Assembly: GCA_030745835.1 (NCBI GenBank) | Contig: JASLNU010000011.1 | Span: 1 to 12,303, forward strand | Direction: 5' to 3' | Length of the DNA: 12,303 nt | Origin: GCA-2687515 sp002687515 | GTDB lineage: Bacteria > Pseudomonadota > Alphaproteobacteria > Rhodospirillales > UBA2165 | Program-made: the position numbers and the translations under genes | Notes under the pieces: generated by a model | The model's input: only the letters and a program-made list of their open reading frames with translations | Databases searched by the model: none | Told to the model about the DNA's origin: nothing | Shown: one piece after another, positions 6,254 to 12,303 of the stretch | Position numbering within the stretch: the stretch's first letter is position 1 | Layout: every line of letters begins with the position of its first letter

Positions 6254-7824
6254 TGGCGCGCCCATCCGACATGCGGGAATATCAAGCCGATGTCGTTGTT
6301 GTCGGCGGCGGCGGTTCCGGTCTGGCGGCGGCGGCCGAGGCGGCCAAGCTTGGCGGCAAGGTCATTGTCCTTGAAAAAGCGCCCGTGCTGGGCGGCACCA
6401 CGGCGCTTGCCGTGGGTTCGATCATGTCCAGCGGAACCGACCAGCAGCGCCGCATGAAGGTCCTGGATACGCCCGAGGAACATGCCGCAGATCTGGAAAA
6501 AATCGCACGCGATCTGAAGGTCGAGGATGATAAGGTGCTGCGTGATCTGTTGACCCAAAACGTAGGCGAGACGGTCGCATTTCTCGGATCCATCGGCGTC
6601 CAGTTCATCGGCCCGATGGAGCAGCCGCCGCACCGCCATCCCCGGCTCCACCAGATCGTCCCCAGCGCCCGCGGTTATATCCATCTGCTCGAACGCCGCT
6701 GCCGCAAGCTGGGCGCCGAGATACATACAGGTGTTCGCGTATCGGGGCTGATCCTCGACGGCCAATCCGTCACCGGCGCCGAGGCCGAGGACAAAAGTGG
6801 CGGCCGCGTCCGTTTTCTCGGCAAAAACGGCGTCATCCTGGCGTCCGGCGATGTCAGCGCCAACCAATCTTTAATGCGCGATTATGTGGGGCCGGACCTC
6901 GACAGCTTTGCGCCGTTCAATCCGCAATGCACCGGTGACGGACAGACGATGGCATTGGCCGTTGGGGCCGAGCTGGTGCCGCGCCGCGACTACGGAGCCG
7001 AAGGGCTGGTGCAGATGCGCTTCGCGCCGCCCGCCGGCGTCAATTGGATTCAAAAATTGCCGCCCAGCGCATTTTTATCGAGAGTGCTGAAACTTGCCTT
7101 GCGGGTTCTGCCCGGGGCCGTCCTGCGTCCGTTCCTGATGAAGTTCCTGACCACCGCGCTCGGACCGGACCGGCGGGTCTTCGAGCAAGGGGCGATTCTG
7201 GTCAACCGCGACGGCCGGCGCTTTGCCGACGAGCTTTATTCGGGCGGCCTGCATGATGTCGGCGAATACCAGCGGCCGTCTCAGGGCGAGGCTTCCGCGC
7301 CGCCGCCCAATCTGGCGATCGCCGATCAGCCTCGGGGCGAGGCCTATATCATCTTTGATCAAAGCTTCGCCCGGAAATTCCGGCGCTGGCCCTATTTCAT
7401 CTCCACCGCGCCTGGCATCGCCTATGCCTATCTCGACGATTACCGGAAATCCCGTGCCGATCTGTTTTTTTCCGGTCAGACTCTGGAGGAACTGGCGTCC
7501 GTTTCGGGGCTTGGATTGCCGGGACTGAGCGAAACAATCGAGGTGGTAAATCGAAGCCGGTTGGATTCCGCTAAACGAATTGCGGAAGCGCCGTTCTACG
7601 CCCTCGGTCCCTTGAACGCCTGGATTTTCACCGCCCAGGTCGGCATCAACGTGAACGCAAAGCTGCAAGCCCTCGATGCCGCCGGCCAAGCCATACCGGG
7701 ATTGTACGCCGCCGGATCAGCCGGCGTCGGCGGCTTTTGTTCAACCGGCCATGGTCACAGTCTGGCCTGGGCGTTCACCTCGGGCCGCCTGGCCGGACGC
7801 AATGCAATGGCATCAGATGGTTGA
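6253..7824 (+). CDS. Second FAD-dependent dehydrogenase/reductase (FAD_binding_2)
   Basis: This 523-residue flavoprotein is of the same superfamily as its upstream neighbour but clearly divergent from it. The FAD fold is seen in DVVVVGGGGSGLAAAAEAA (13-31) with Glu41 and GGTTALAVGS (47-56), and in the C-terminal GLYAAGSAGVGG (483-494) followed by CSTGHGHSLAWAFTSGRLAG. It looks closer to 3-oxosteroid 1-dehydrogenase-like proteins in length and ending. However, the TxGG motif is replaced by FTAQVGINVN (459-468). The ATG at 6253 shares bases with the upstream stop (TGATG), implying translational coupling; no strong ribosome site was found for it. The frame is open further upstream only because it shadows the first flavoprotein. 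A hydrophobic patch, RVLKLALRVLPGAVLRPFL (residues about 278-296), might contact the membrane or a hydrophobic substrate. The pair may be two subunits or two successive steps; this is not decidable from sequence. Confidence 0.83.
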   Translation: MARPSDMREYQADVVVVGGGGSGLAAAAEAAKLGGKVIVLEKAPVLGGTTALAVGSIMSSGTDQQRRMKVLDTPEEHAADLEKIARDLKVEDDKVLRDLLTQNVGETVAFLGSIGVQFIGPMEQPPHRHPRLHQIVPSARGYIHLLERRCRKLGAEIHTGVRVSGLILDGQSVTGAEAEDKSGGRVRFLGKNGVILASGDVSANQSLMRDYVGPDLDSFAPFNPQCTGDGQTMALAVGAELVPRRDYGAEGLVQMRFAPPAGVNWIQKLPPSAFLSRVLKLALRVLPGAVLRPFLMKFLTTALGPDRRVFEQGAILVNRDGRRFADELYSGGLHDVGEYQRPSQGEASAPPPNLAIADQPRGEAYIIFDQSFARKFRRWPYFISTAPGIAYAYLDDYRKSRADLFFSGQTLEELASVSGLGLPGLSETIEVVNRSRLDSAKRIAEAPFYALGPLNAWIFTAQVGINVNAKLQALDAAGQAIPGLYAAGSAGVGGFCSTGHGHSLAWAFTSGRLAGRNAMASDG

Positions 7825-7861
7825 AGGTGCGGCGTCCGTTCGGTTAATGCGCTAAGGCTCA

Positions 7862-8641
7862 CTACACCGTTGCGGCGACGTAGAGCATCGTATTGTCGAT
7901 ATGCACCGTGCCATCGTCCTTGACGAACTGCTGCGCCGCATTGGTGACGGCACTTTTGATCGCCTCCTCGCCGGCGGCGCGCATGGCCCCCTGCAACGGC
8001 CCCGAAGACGCGGTTGATCGCCACGCGGCATCGATATCCGCATAATCGAATGGGCAAGCAACCTCGCCGCGCCCATTGGCCGTAATCTCCGCCTTTGCCA
8101 GCAACGCTTCCAAGGCACCGGGCTCGGACAGCGCGAAGGGGCCGCCACCCTTGGGCGGATCCGGCATCGCTTCGGCGATAGCTTTCAGTATGTGCCGGAA
8201 CTGACAGTTTTCGGCCCGCCCCCAGATGCCGACGGCAATGCAGCCGCCGGGCTTGGTGACCCGCTTTAACTCGGCGAGGGCCGAGACCGGATCGGCCGCG
8301 TATTGCACCGAATTGGCGGCGACAACCACGTCGAAGCCGTTATCGTCATAGGGGAGCTGCTCGAGATCGCCGGTGCGGAATTCGCCTCCCGGCACCCGCT
8401 CCTTGGCGATATCGATAAACGGCTGGGTTGCGTCGAAACCACTGATCTCGGCGCCCATTTCGGAGGCCAGGACACTCAAACCGCCGGTTCCGCATCCGGC
8501 ATCCAATACGCGCACGCCATTTCCGACTTCGGTGGCGGAAAGCATGGCATTCCACAAGGGTGCACTTGTTTGTTCTTGAAGATTAACCCAATCCTGGGGC
8601 TGCTGGCCCCACAAGTCGCTTTGCATCTCTGCCGATCCCAT
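7862..8641 (-). CDS. Class I SAM-dependent methyltransferase
   Basis: This 259-residue cytosolic enzyme of the Methyltransf_11/25 type transfers a methyl group from S-adenosylmethionine to an unknown, probably small, acceptor. Motif I is RVLDAGCGTGGLSVLA (44-59), the acidic residue ending strand 2 is Asp70 (GFDAT), then GDLEQLPYDD (91-100) and FDVVVAANSVQY (103-114), and KRVTKPGG in the post-core part. An ATG-ATG pair at 8644/8641 follows a perfect AGGAGG. The second ATG gives a normal 6-nt spacing and the first only 3, so 8641 was chosen; the difference is one residue. It converges on the flavoprotein operon with a 37-bp gap lacking an obvious terminator. It is divergent from the cyclase gene and shares that 190-bp control region. 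The C-terminal half (about 160-259) should set substrate specificity and matches nothing I can name. Confidence 0.87.
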   Translation of the reverse strand: MGSAEMQSDLWGQQPQDWVNLQEQTSAPLWNAMLSATEVGNGVRVLDAGCGTGGLSVLASEMGAEISGFDATQPFIDIAKERVPGGEFRTGDLEQLPYDDNGFDVVVAANSVQYAADPVSALAELKRVTKPGGCIAVGIWGRAENCQFRHILKAIAEAMPDPPKGGGPFALSEPGALEALLAKAEITANGRGEVACPFDYADIDAAWRSTASSGPLQGAMRAAGEEAIKSAVTNAAQQFVKDDGTVHIDNTMLYVAATV

Positions 8642-8676
8642 CATTGACCTCCTGAACCAAAAAAGTAGTTTTTTTA

Positions 8677-8687
8677 CACTGACAGTG
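8677..8687. repeat. Small dyad upstream of methyltransferase gene
   Basis: CACTG-A-CAGTG is a perfect 5-bp inverted repeat about 35 bp upstream of the methyltransferase start and 16 bp from the CRP-type site. Its size and place would suit a repressor half-site pair, but no regulator can be named. Chance occurrence is quite possible. Confidence 0.3.
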
Positions 8688-8702
8688 ATCTGTTGACGCT
8701 TC

Positions 8703-8718
8703 TGTGAACTACTTCACA
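8703..8718. promoter_or_regulatory. CRP-family binding site
   Basis: TGTGAACTACTTCACA is a perfect palindrome with 6-bp arms and contains TGTGA-N6-TCACA, the consensus of the cAMP receptor protein family; it also fits the related alphaproteobacterial Clr spacing. Its centre (8710.5) is 41.5 bp upstream of a start at 8752, predicted from the -10 box at 8740-8745. This is class II activator geometry, and it fits the absence of a good -35 there. It lies between a methyltransferase gene and a nucleotide-cyclase gene and could act on either. Confidence 0.6.
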
Positions 8719-8739
8719 CAACTCCAATTTGAATTACGC

Positions 8740-8745
8740 TATTAT
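8740..8745 (+). promoter_or_regulatory. -10 box for cyclase gene
   Basis: TATTAT (five of six consensus bases) lies within an AT-rich stretch. Seventeen bases upstream there is only CACAAC, so the promoter should need an activator, and the CRP-type palindrome is correctly placed for one. A start near 8752 gives a leader of about 83 nt. Confidence 0.45.
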
Positions 8746-8762
8746 CAAGAACATCGAAGGTA

Positions 8763-8786
8763 GGTTGGCGTGCCGCAATGCCAACC
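8763..8786 (+). other. Leader hairpin of cyclase mRNA
   Basis: GGTTGGC (8763-8769) and GCCAACC (8780-8786) are perfectly complementary, and one G-U and one U-A pair extend the stem, leaving a loop of about six bases. It would form some ten bases from the predicted 5' end of the cyclase transcript. It contains the alternative ATG at 8778, arguing against that start. Its role may be message stability. Confidence 0.4.
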
Positions 8787-8834
8787 AGAATTAGAATTAA
8801 ACGGGAGGGGCTCCTTCGTTGGGGGCTGTTTATA

Positions 8835-11800
8835 ATGAAGGATTTGGGTGACTGGCTGAAGGCGCTCGGGCTCGAACAATATGCCGAGCGGTTCGCGGCC
8901 AACGACGTCGACTTCGAAGTTCTCGCACATCTTTCCGATGACGATCTGAAGGAAATCGGCCTGACCATGGGGCACCGCCGAAAGCTGCAGGCGGCGTTGG
9001 CGGACGGCTTGTCATTCGGCGAACAGGCCCTCTCGCCTGATCAGCGGTCCTCGCCGAAGGCCGTTTCCACGCCGGGCGGCGAGGCCGAACGGCGTCAACT
9101 CACGGTTATGCTTTGTGATCTGGTGGGTTCCACGGCGCTGTCCCAAGATCTCGATCCGGAAGATCTGCGTGCGCTGATGACCGACTATCAGGATGTATGC
9201 ACCAGCGCGATCAAAAGTTTCGAGGGCTATGTGGCGCGTTATATGGGTGACGGTCTGCTCGCCTATTTCGGCTATCCCCAGGCGCACGAAGACGACGCCG
9301 AGCGTGCCGTAAATGCCGGCCTTGCCCTGGTCAATGAAGTGAACGCCCTGGAAAGAGGCCTGGAGGTGCGGGTCGGCATTGCCACCGGCCCGGTGGTGGT
9401 CGGAGATATGATCGGCGAGGGCGCCTCGCAAGAAGCGGCGGTTACCGGGGAAACCCCCAATCTGGCGGCGCGCCTGCAGGAGATCGCGGCGCCGGGGCAA
9501 ATTGTGATCGCACCCGGCACGCATCGGCTTGCCCAGCACGCCTTCGATTGCATCGAGATGGCAACCCAGGAACTAAAGGGCCTGGAGGCGCCGGTAGTGC
9601 CATGGAGGGTAGCGGGAGCCCGCAAAGTGGACAGCCGGTTTGAGGCAGCGCGGGGGTCTAAATTGACGGACCTGATGGGCCGCGAGGATGAAGTGGACTT
9701 GCTGCTGCGGCGTTGGGACGGCGTTAAATCCGGCGAAGCGCAAATCGTGCTGCTTTCCGGAGAGGCGGGCATCGGCAAATCCCGTCTCACGCAAGCTCTG
9801 CGCGAACGTATTTCGGAGCAGCGCTACACACACATTCATTTTCAGTGTTCGCCCTTTTTCAGCAACCGTGCGCTGCACCCGGTTATCCAACATCTTGAAC
9901 GCGCCGCTGGTTTCGCCAGCGGCGATAGCGGTCAACAAAAGGCCGAGAAGCTTGAGGCGATGACCCGGCTCGCCACCGACGATGTCGAGCCGGTGCTGCC
10001 ATGGATCGCGGCGTTGCTGTCGGTTCAGGTGGATGACCGCTACGCGGTGCCCGAGGTATCGCCGCCAATGAGGAAAAATCGGACCCATGAGGCGCTCTAT
10101 GCGCAACTCGTCGGGCTCGCCGAACGCGATCCAGTCCTTCTCATTCTCGAGGATGCCCACTGGATCGACAACACCACCCTGGAGCTGATGCAGATGCTGG
10201 TCGACCGGCTGGAGAGCGAGGCAATCCTGGCGGTCATGACTTTCCGGCCGGAATTCAATACGAGTTGGATTGGTGAACCCCGGGTAACGTCACTCGCCCT
10301 GAACCGGCTAGGCCGGCTGCAGAGCACTGCGATGGTGGAGAGCATTGCCGGGAAAACCTTGTCCCGGGAAATCGTCGAGGAAATTGTCTACAGGGCCGAC
10401 GGCGTGCCGCTGTTCGTCGAGGAGTTGGCGACAACGGTCGTGGCGTCTGAAAAGAGCGAAAGCACCGGCGAAGTGCCTGAGACGCTACAGGGCGCCCTGA
10501 TGGCACGGCTCGACCAAATGGGCGCTGCCAAGGATTTGGTGCAAATCGCATCGGTAATCGGCCGCCAGTTCGGCCACGCGCTGCTGGCGGTGGTTGCCGG
10601 ACAGAGCGAATTGGAACTGGCGCAAAATCTTGAGCAACTGGTCAGGTCCGGTTTGGTCCAGGCTCGCGGGACGCCACCGGATGTCAATTATCTATTTCGG
10701 CACGCGCTCCTGTGCGACACGGCTTACGACAGCCTGCTGCGGACACAGCGTCAGGACCTGCACGGGCGGATTGCCTCGGCCGTCGAAGAACACTTCTCGG
10801 AAACGGCGCCGCCGGAAATTCTCGCCCACCATCTTACCGAAGCCAGCGAGGTGGAACGCGCCATCCCCTATTGGCACGAAGCGGGACGGCTGGCCCTGCG
10901 GCGCTCGGCCAATGTTGAAGCGCTAAACCAACTCAACACGGCCATCGACCATTTGCATACCCTCGAAAACTCACAGCAGCGCGCAAAACATGAACTTGAG
11001 ATATTGTTCGATATCGGCACCGCCTATCTGGCGGCAAAGGGGTACGGTTCGACCGAGGTGAAAGATACCTACGAGCGGGCGAAGTCGTTGGCGGAACGGG
11101 TTGGCGATCATTCCCTGACCTTCCGCGCCATATTCGGGCTTTGGCTCTACAACATGCAGAAGCCCCCGTTGGACAGATCGACCGAGCTCGCCGGCGAAAT
11201 GCGTGGGATCGCCGACCAATCGCAATCGTCGGACCACGATCTCCAGGCGCATCATGCGGCCTGGACCCTCAATTGGATGGACGGAGATTTGCAGGCAGCG
11301 CTTGCCCATACGCAGGAAGGAGAACGGATTTACGACGTTCAGGACCACGCTTCCCATGCCCTGATCTACGGCGGCCATGATCCAGGTATGTGCGCCCGAA
11401 ACATTGCGGCCTACGCGTTATGGACCCTGGGCTATCCCGAACAGGCAAGGGCCAAGTCGATCGAAGCCGCCGGGATTGTGAACGAAACCGGGCACAAGTT
11501 CAGTGTTACCCAAGCACTGATCATGAATTCTAATATTTCGTTGCTGATGGGAGACGCGTTAATCGCGGAAGAAACCGTCCGCAAAGGGATCGACCTTGCT
11601 ACCGAGCTCGGATTTCAAACCAAAGGTCCCGCCGAAATGTCGAGCGGACTTTTGGAACTACGCCCGGGTATTGATCGTGCACGCCTGCATCAGCTACGTG
11701 ACCAGGCGATGACACCTTCCCCCGCCGGTTTCGACGTTTTCCGGCCCTACTGGCTGGGTATCCTGGCCGAATTCTTTGCCGGCAGCGGTTTATACGAGGA

Positions 11801-12143
11801 TGCAACGGAGATGCTCGCCGAAGCCCGCCAACTCGCCAATCTGTACAGGACGCATTGGACGCTTCCGGAGGTGATGCGGCAGACGGCCGAACTGTCCCGG
11901 GCCACCGGCGCCGACCACCGGGATGTCGAAAAGGGCTTGATTGAGGCAATCGAGACTGCCCAGGAACAAAGCGCTAAATCCTGGGAACTGCGCGCCGCCA
12001 CCAGCCTGGCGCAACTCAAACGCGACCACGGCAAGCCGGACGAAGGGCGCCGTATTCTGGCACCGGTCTACGATTGGTTCACCGAAGGGTTCGACACGGC
12101 GGATCTCAAGAAGGCCAAGACGCTCCTGGAAGAGATCGCCTAG
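8835..12143 (+). CDS. SAM-domain / class III cyclase / ATPase signalling protein
   Basis: This 1102-residue cytosolic protein probably makes a cyclic nucleotide under control of a large sensor part. Residues 3-58 are a sterile alpha motif domain (WLKALGLEQYAERF, DLKEIGLTMGHRRKL). Residues 85-260 are a class III adenylate/guanylate cyclase domain: metal ligands Asp95 (CDLVGST) and Asp139 (YMGDG), and GETPNLAARL (205-214) with transition-state residues Asn209 and Arg213. The usual adenine-contacting Lys is Arg135. Residues 278-540 are a P-loop ATPase, with Walker A GEAGIGKS (309-316), Walker B VLLILEDAHW (434-443) and a flanking GRED motif. The rest (about 560-1102) is alpha-helical, TPR-like. 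The ATG at 8835 has GGGGG nine bases upstream and opens directly into the SAM domain. ATG 8778 would add 19 unlike residues and lies in a leader hairpin. All main catalytic residues are present, so it is probably active. Nucleotide specificity and signal are unknown. Confidence 0.9.
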   Translation: MKDLGDWLKALGLEQYAERFAANDVDFEVLAHLSDDDLKEIGLTMGHRRKLQAALADGLSFGEQALSPDQRSSPKAVSTPGGEAERRQLTVMLCDLVGSTALSQDLDPEDLRALMTDYQDVCTSAIKSFEGYVARYMGDGLLAYFGYPQAHEDDAERAVNAGLALVNEVNALERGLEVRVGIATGPVVVGDMIGEGASQEAAVTGETPNLAARLQEIAAPGQIVIAPGTHRLAQHAFDCIEMATQELKGLEAPVVPWRVAGARKVDSRFEAARGSKLTDLMGREDEVDLLLRRWDGVKSGEAQIVLLSGEAGIGKSRLTQALRERISEQRYTHIHFQCSPFFSNRALHPVIQHLERAAGFASGDSGQQKAEKLEAMTRLATDDVEPVLPWIAALLSVQVDDRYAVPEVSPPMRKNRTHEALYAQLVGLAERDPVLLILEDAHWIDNTTLELMQMLVDRLESEAILAVMTFRPEFNTSWIGEPRVTSLALNRLGRLQSTAMVESIAGKTLSREIVEEIVYRADGVPLFVEELATTVVASEKSESTGEVPETLQGALMARLDQMGAAKDLVQIASVIGRQFGHALLAVVAGQSELELAQNLEQLVRSGLVQARGTPPDVNYLFRHALLCDTAYDSLLRTQRQDLHGRIASAVEEHFSETAPPEILAHHLTEASEVERAIPYWHEAGRLALRRSANVEALNQLNTAIDHLHTLENSQQRAKHELEILFDIGTAYLAAKGYGSTEVKDTYERAKSLAERVGDHSLTFRAIFGLWLYNMQKPPLDRSTELAGEMRGIADQSQSSDHDLQAHHAAWTLNWMDGDLQAALAHTQEGERIYDVQDHASHALIYGGHDPGMCARNIAAYALWTLGYPEQARAKSIEAAGIVNETGHKFSVTQALIMNSNISLLMGDALIAEETVRKGIDLATELGFQTKGPAEMSSGLLELRPGIDRARLHQLRDQAMTPSPAGFDVFRPYWLGILAEFFAGSGLYEDATEMLAEARQLANLYRTHWTLPEVMRQTAELSRATGADHRDVEKGLIEAIETAQEQSAKSWELRAATSLAQLKRDHGKPDEGRRILAPVYDWFTEGFDTADLKKAKTLLEEIA

Positions 12144-12148
12144 GTCAC

Positions 12149-12161
12149 CGCCAGCCTGGCG
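12149..12161. repeat. Small palindrome after cyclase stop
   Basis: CGCCAG-C-CTGGCG is a perfect 6-bp inverted repeat starting 6 bp after the cyclase stop. The loop is too tight for a normal hairpin and only ATTATA follows, so it is at best a weak terminator. Confidence 0.25.
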
Positions 12162-12187
12162 CCCATTATACATAGCGTAATTCCGGT

Positions 12188-12258
12188 GGTCACTCTCCCG
12201 GGCCTATAATACGGGGTCGCAATGGAACGCCCCAATGGGCAAACACAGGAGAGTGACC
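12188..12258 (+). repeat. Inverted repeat covering transposase ribosome site
   Basis: GGTCACTCTCC (12188-12198) and GGAGAGTGACC (12248-12258) are perfectly complementary, separated by 49 bp. The right arm ends at the base before the transposase ATG and contains its AGGAGAG-type ribosome site. Inside, GGGG (12213-12216) can pair with CCCC (12230-12233). In a transcript entering from outside, the stem would hide the ribosome site, a known way of restraining transposases. A transcript starting just inside would lack the left arm. Confidence 0.7.
12205..12210 (+). promoter_or_regulatory. Consensus -10 box inside IS leader
   Basis: TATAAT matches the sigma-70 -10 consensus exactly. The -35 position holds only TTCCGG (12181-12186) with 18-bp spacing. 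A start near 12217 would lie downstream of the left arm of the inverted repeat, leaving the ribosome site free. In IS110 elements a full promoter is known to form when the circularised ends join, so a missing -35 could be supplied by the right end. Confidence 0.45.
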
Positions 12259-12303
12259 ATGGAAGAGTATGTCGGACTTGACGTATCGAAGGAAGAGACG
12301 AGT
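12259..12303 (+). CDS. IS110-family transposase, N-terminal fragment
   Basis: Only the first 15 residues are in the window, reading MEEYVGLDVSKEETS, cut by the window end and not by mutation. The motif YVGLDVSKE is the hallmark start of IS110-family DEDD recombinases; Asp8 is the first catalytic acid of the RuvC-like domain. AGGAGAG lies 5-10 bases upstream of the ATG. These enzymes excise and insert the element through a circular intermediate and, in studied members, use an element-encoded bridge RNA to select the target. The short leader (at most 115 bp) suits the IS1111-like subgroup, where that RNA lies downstream of the gene, but this cannot be tested here. Confidence 0.85.
   Translation, partial: MEEYVGLDVSKEETS

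Larger units (their letters stand above)
12188..12303 (+). mobile_element. Left part of an IS110-family insertion sequence
   Basis: The family is identified from the transposase start (12259) and supported by the structured leader. The outer left boundary is not visible: IS110 elements lack clear terminal repeats and often leave no target duplication. It must lie within the 115 bp between the cyclase stop and the transposase ATG. The start given here is simply the first structured base. The element continues beyond the window. Confidence 0.55.

Noticed and set aside
4991..6265. 424-residue open frame on the minus strand
   Set aside because: It lies antisense to the first flavoprotein, whose FAD motifs are unmistakable; long antisense frames are expected in GC-rich genes.
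7825..7861. Terminator between the convergent flavoprotein and methyltransferase genes
   Set aside because: The 37 bp contain no stem with a T run.
8756..8795. Possible second copy of the repeat-element end (AGGTTGG)
   Set aside because: Only about seven bases match the terminal repeat at 391-397, and they are explained by the local hairpin GGTTGGC/GCCAACC.

Overview
The window looks like a piece of an alphaproteobacterial chromosome, most likely Rhodospirillales-like. This is inferred from the GC-rich coding sequence, the family content (TRAP transporter, FAD_binding_2 dehydrogenases, and a large SAM/cyclase/ATPase protein of a kind common in that class) and the codon use. No rRNA, tRNA or CRISPR was seen, so the assignment is not firm.

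Layout. Bases 1-407 hold no convincing gene but contain a 263-bp structured, MITE-like inverted-repeat element (138-400). Its right end lies 8 bp from the stop of a minus-strand Cys-rich DUF1847 protein (408-1160). A divergent intergenic region with a long imperfect hairpin (1327-1390) and a candidate promoter leads into a TRAP transporter membrane pair: DctQ-type small subunit (1496-2032) and DctM-type large subunit with a TTG start (2089-3399). The cognate DctP-type periplasmic binding protein (3482-4606) is on the opposite strand, facing the membrane genes across a strong bidirectional terminator (3423-3459). Divergent from dctP are two FAD-dependent dehydrogenase/reductase-like flavoproteins, translationally coupled by a TGATG overlap (4838-6253 and 6253-7824). 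Together these five genes look like an uptake-and-oxidation (or reduction) module for an unidentified organic acid or related compound.

The second half holds a minus-strand class I SAM-dependent methyltransferase (7862-8641). Divergent from it is a 1102-residue signalling protein (8835-12143) with a SAM (sterile alpha motif) domain, a class III nucleotide cyclase domain, a P-loop ATPase and a long helical-repeat C-terminus. Between the two lies a perfect CRP-type palindrome, TGTGA-N6-TCACA. It is centred 41.5 bp upstream of the start point predicted from a TATTAT -10 box, which is the geometry of a class II CRP-activated promoter. This suggests the cyclase gene is controlled by the cyclic-nucleotide regulon it may feed.

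The window ends inside an IS110-family element. The first 15 codons of its DEDD transposase/recombinase are present (12259-12303), preceded by a perfect 11-bp inverted repeat whose right arm contains the transposase ribosome binding site and by a consensus TATAAT box. The most unusual signals are the cloverleaf-like MITE, the CRP site at the cyclase gene, the split TRAP locus with its paired flavoproteins, and the occluded IS110 leader. I did not find evidence for a completely new multi-gene system.
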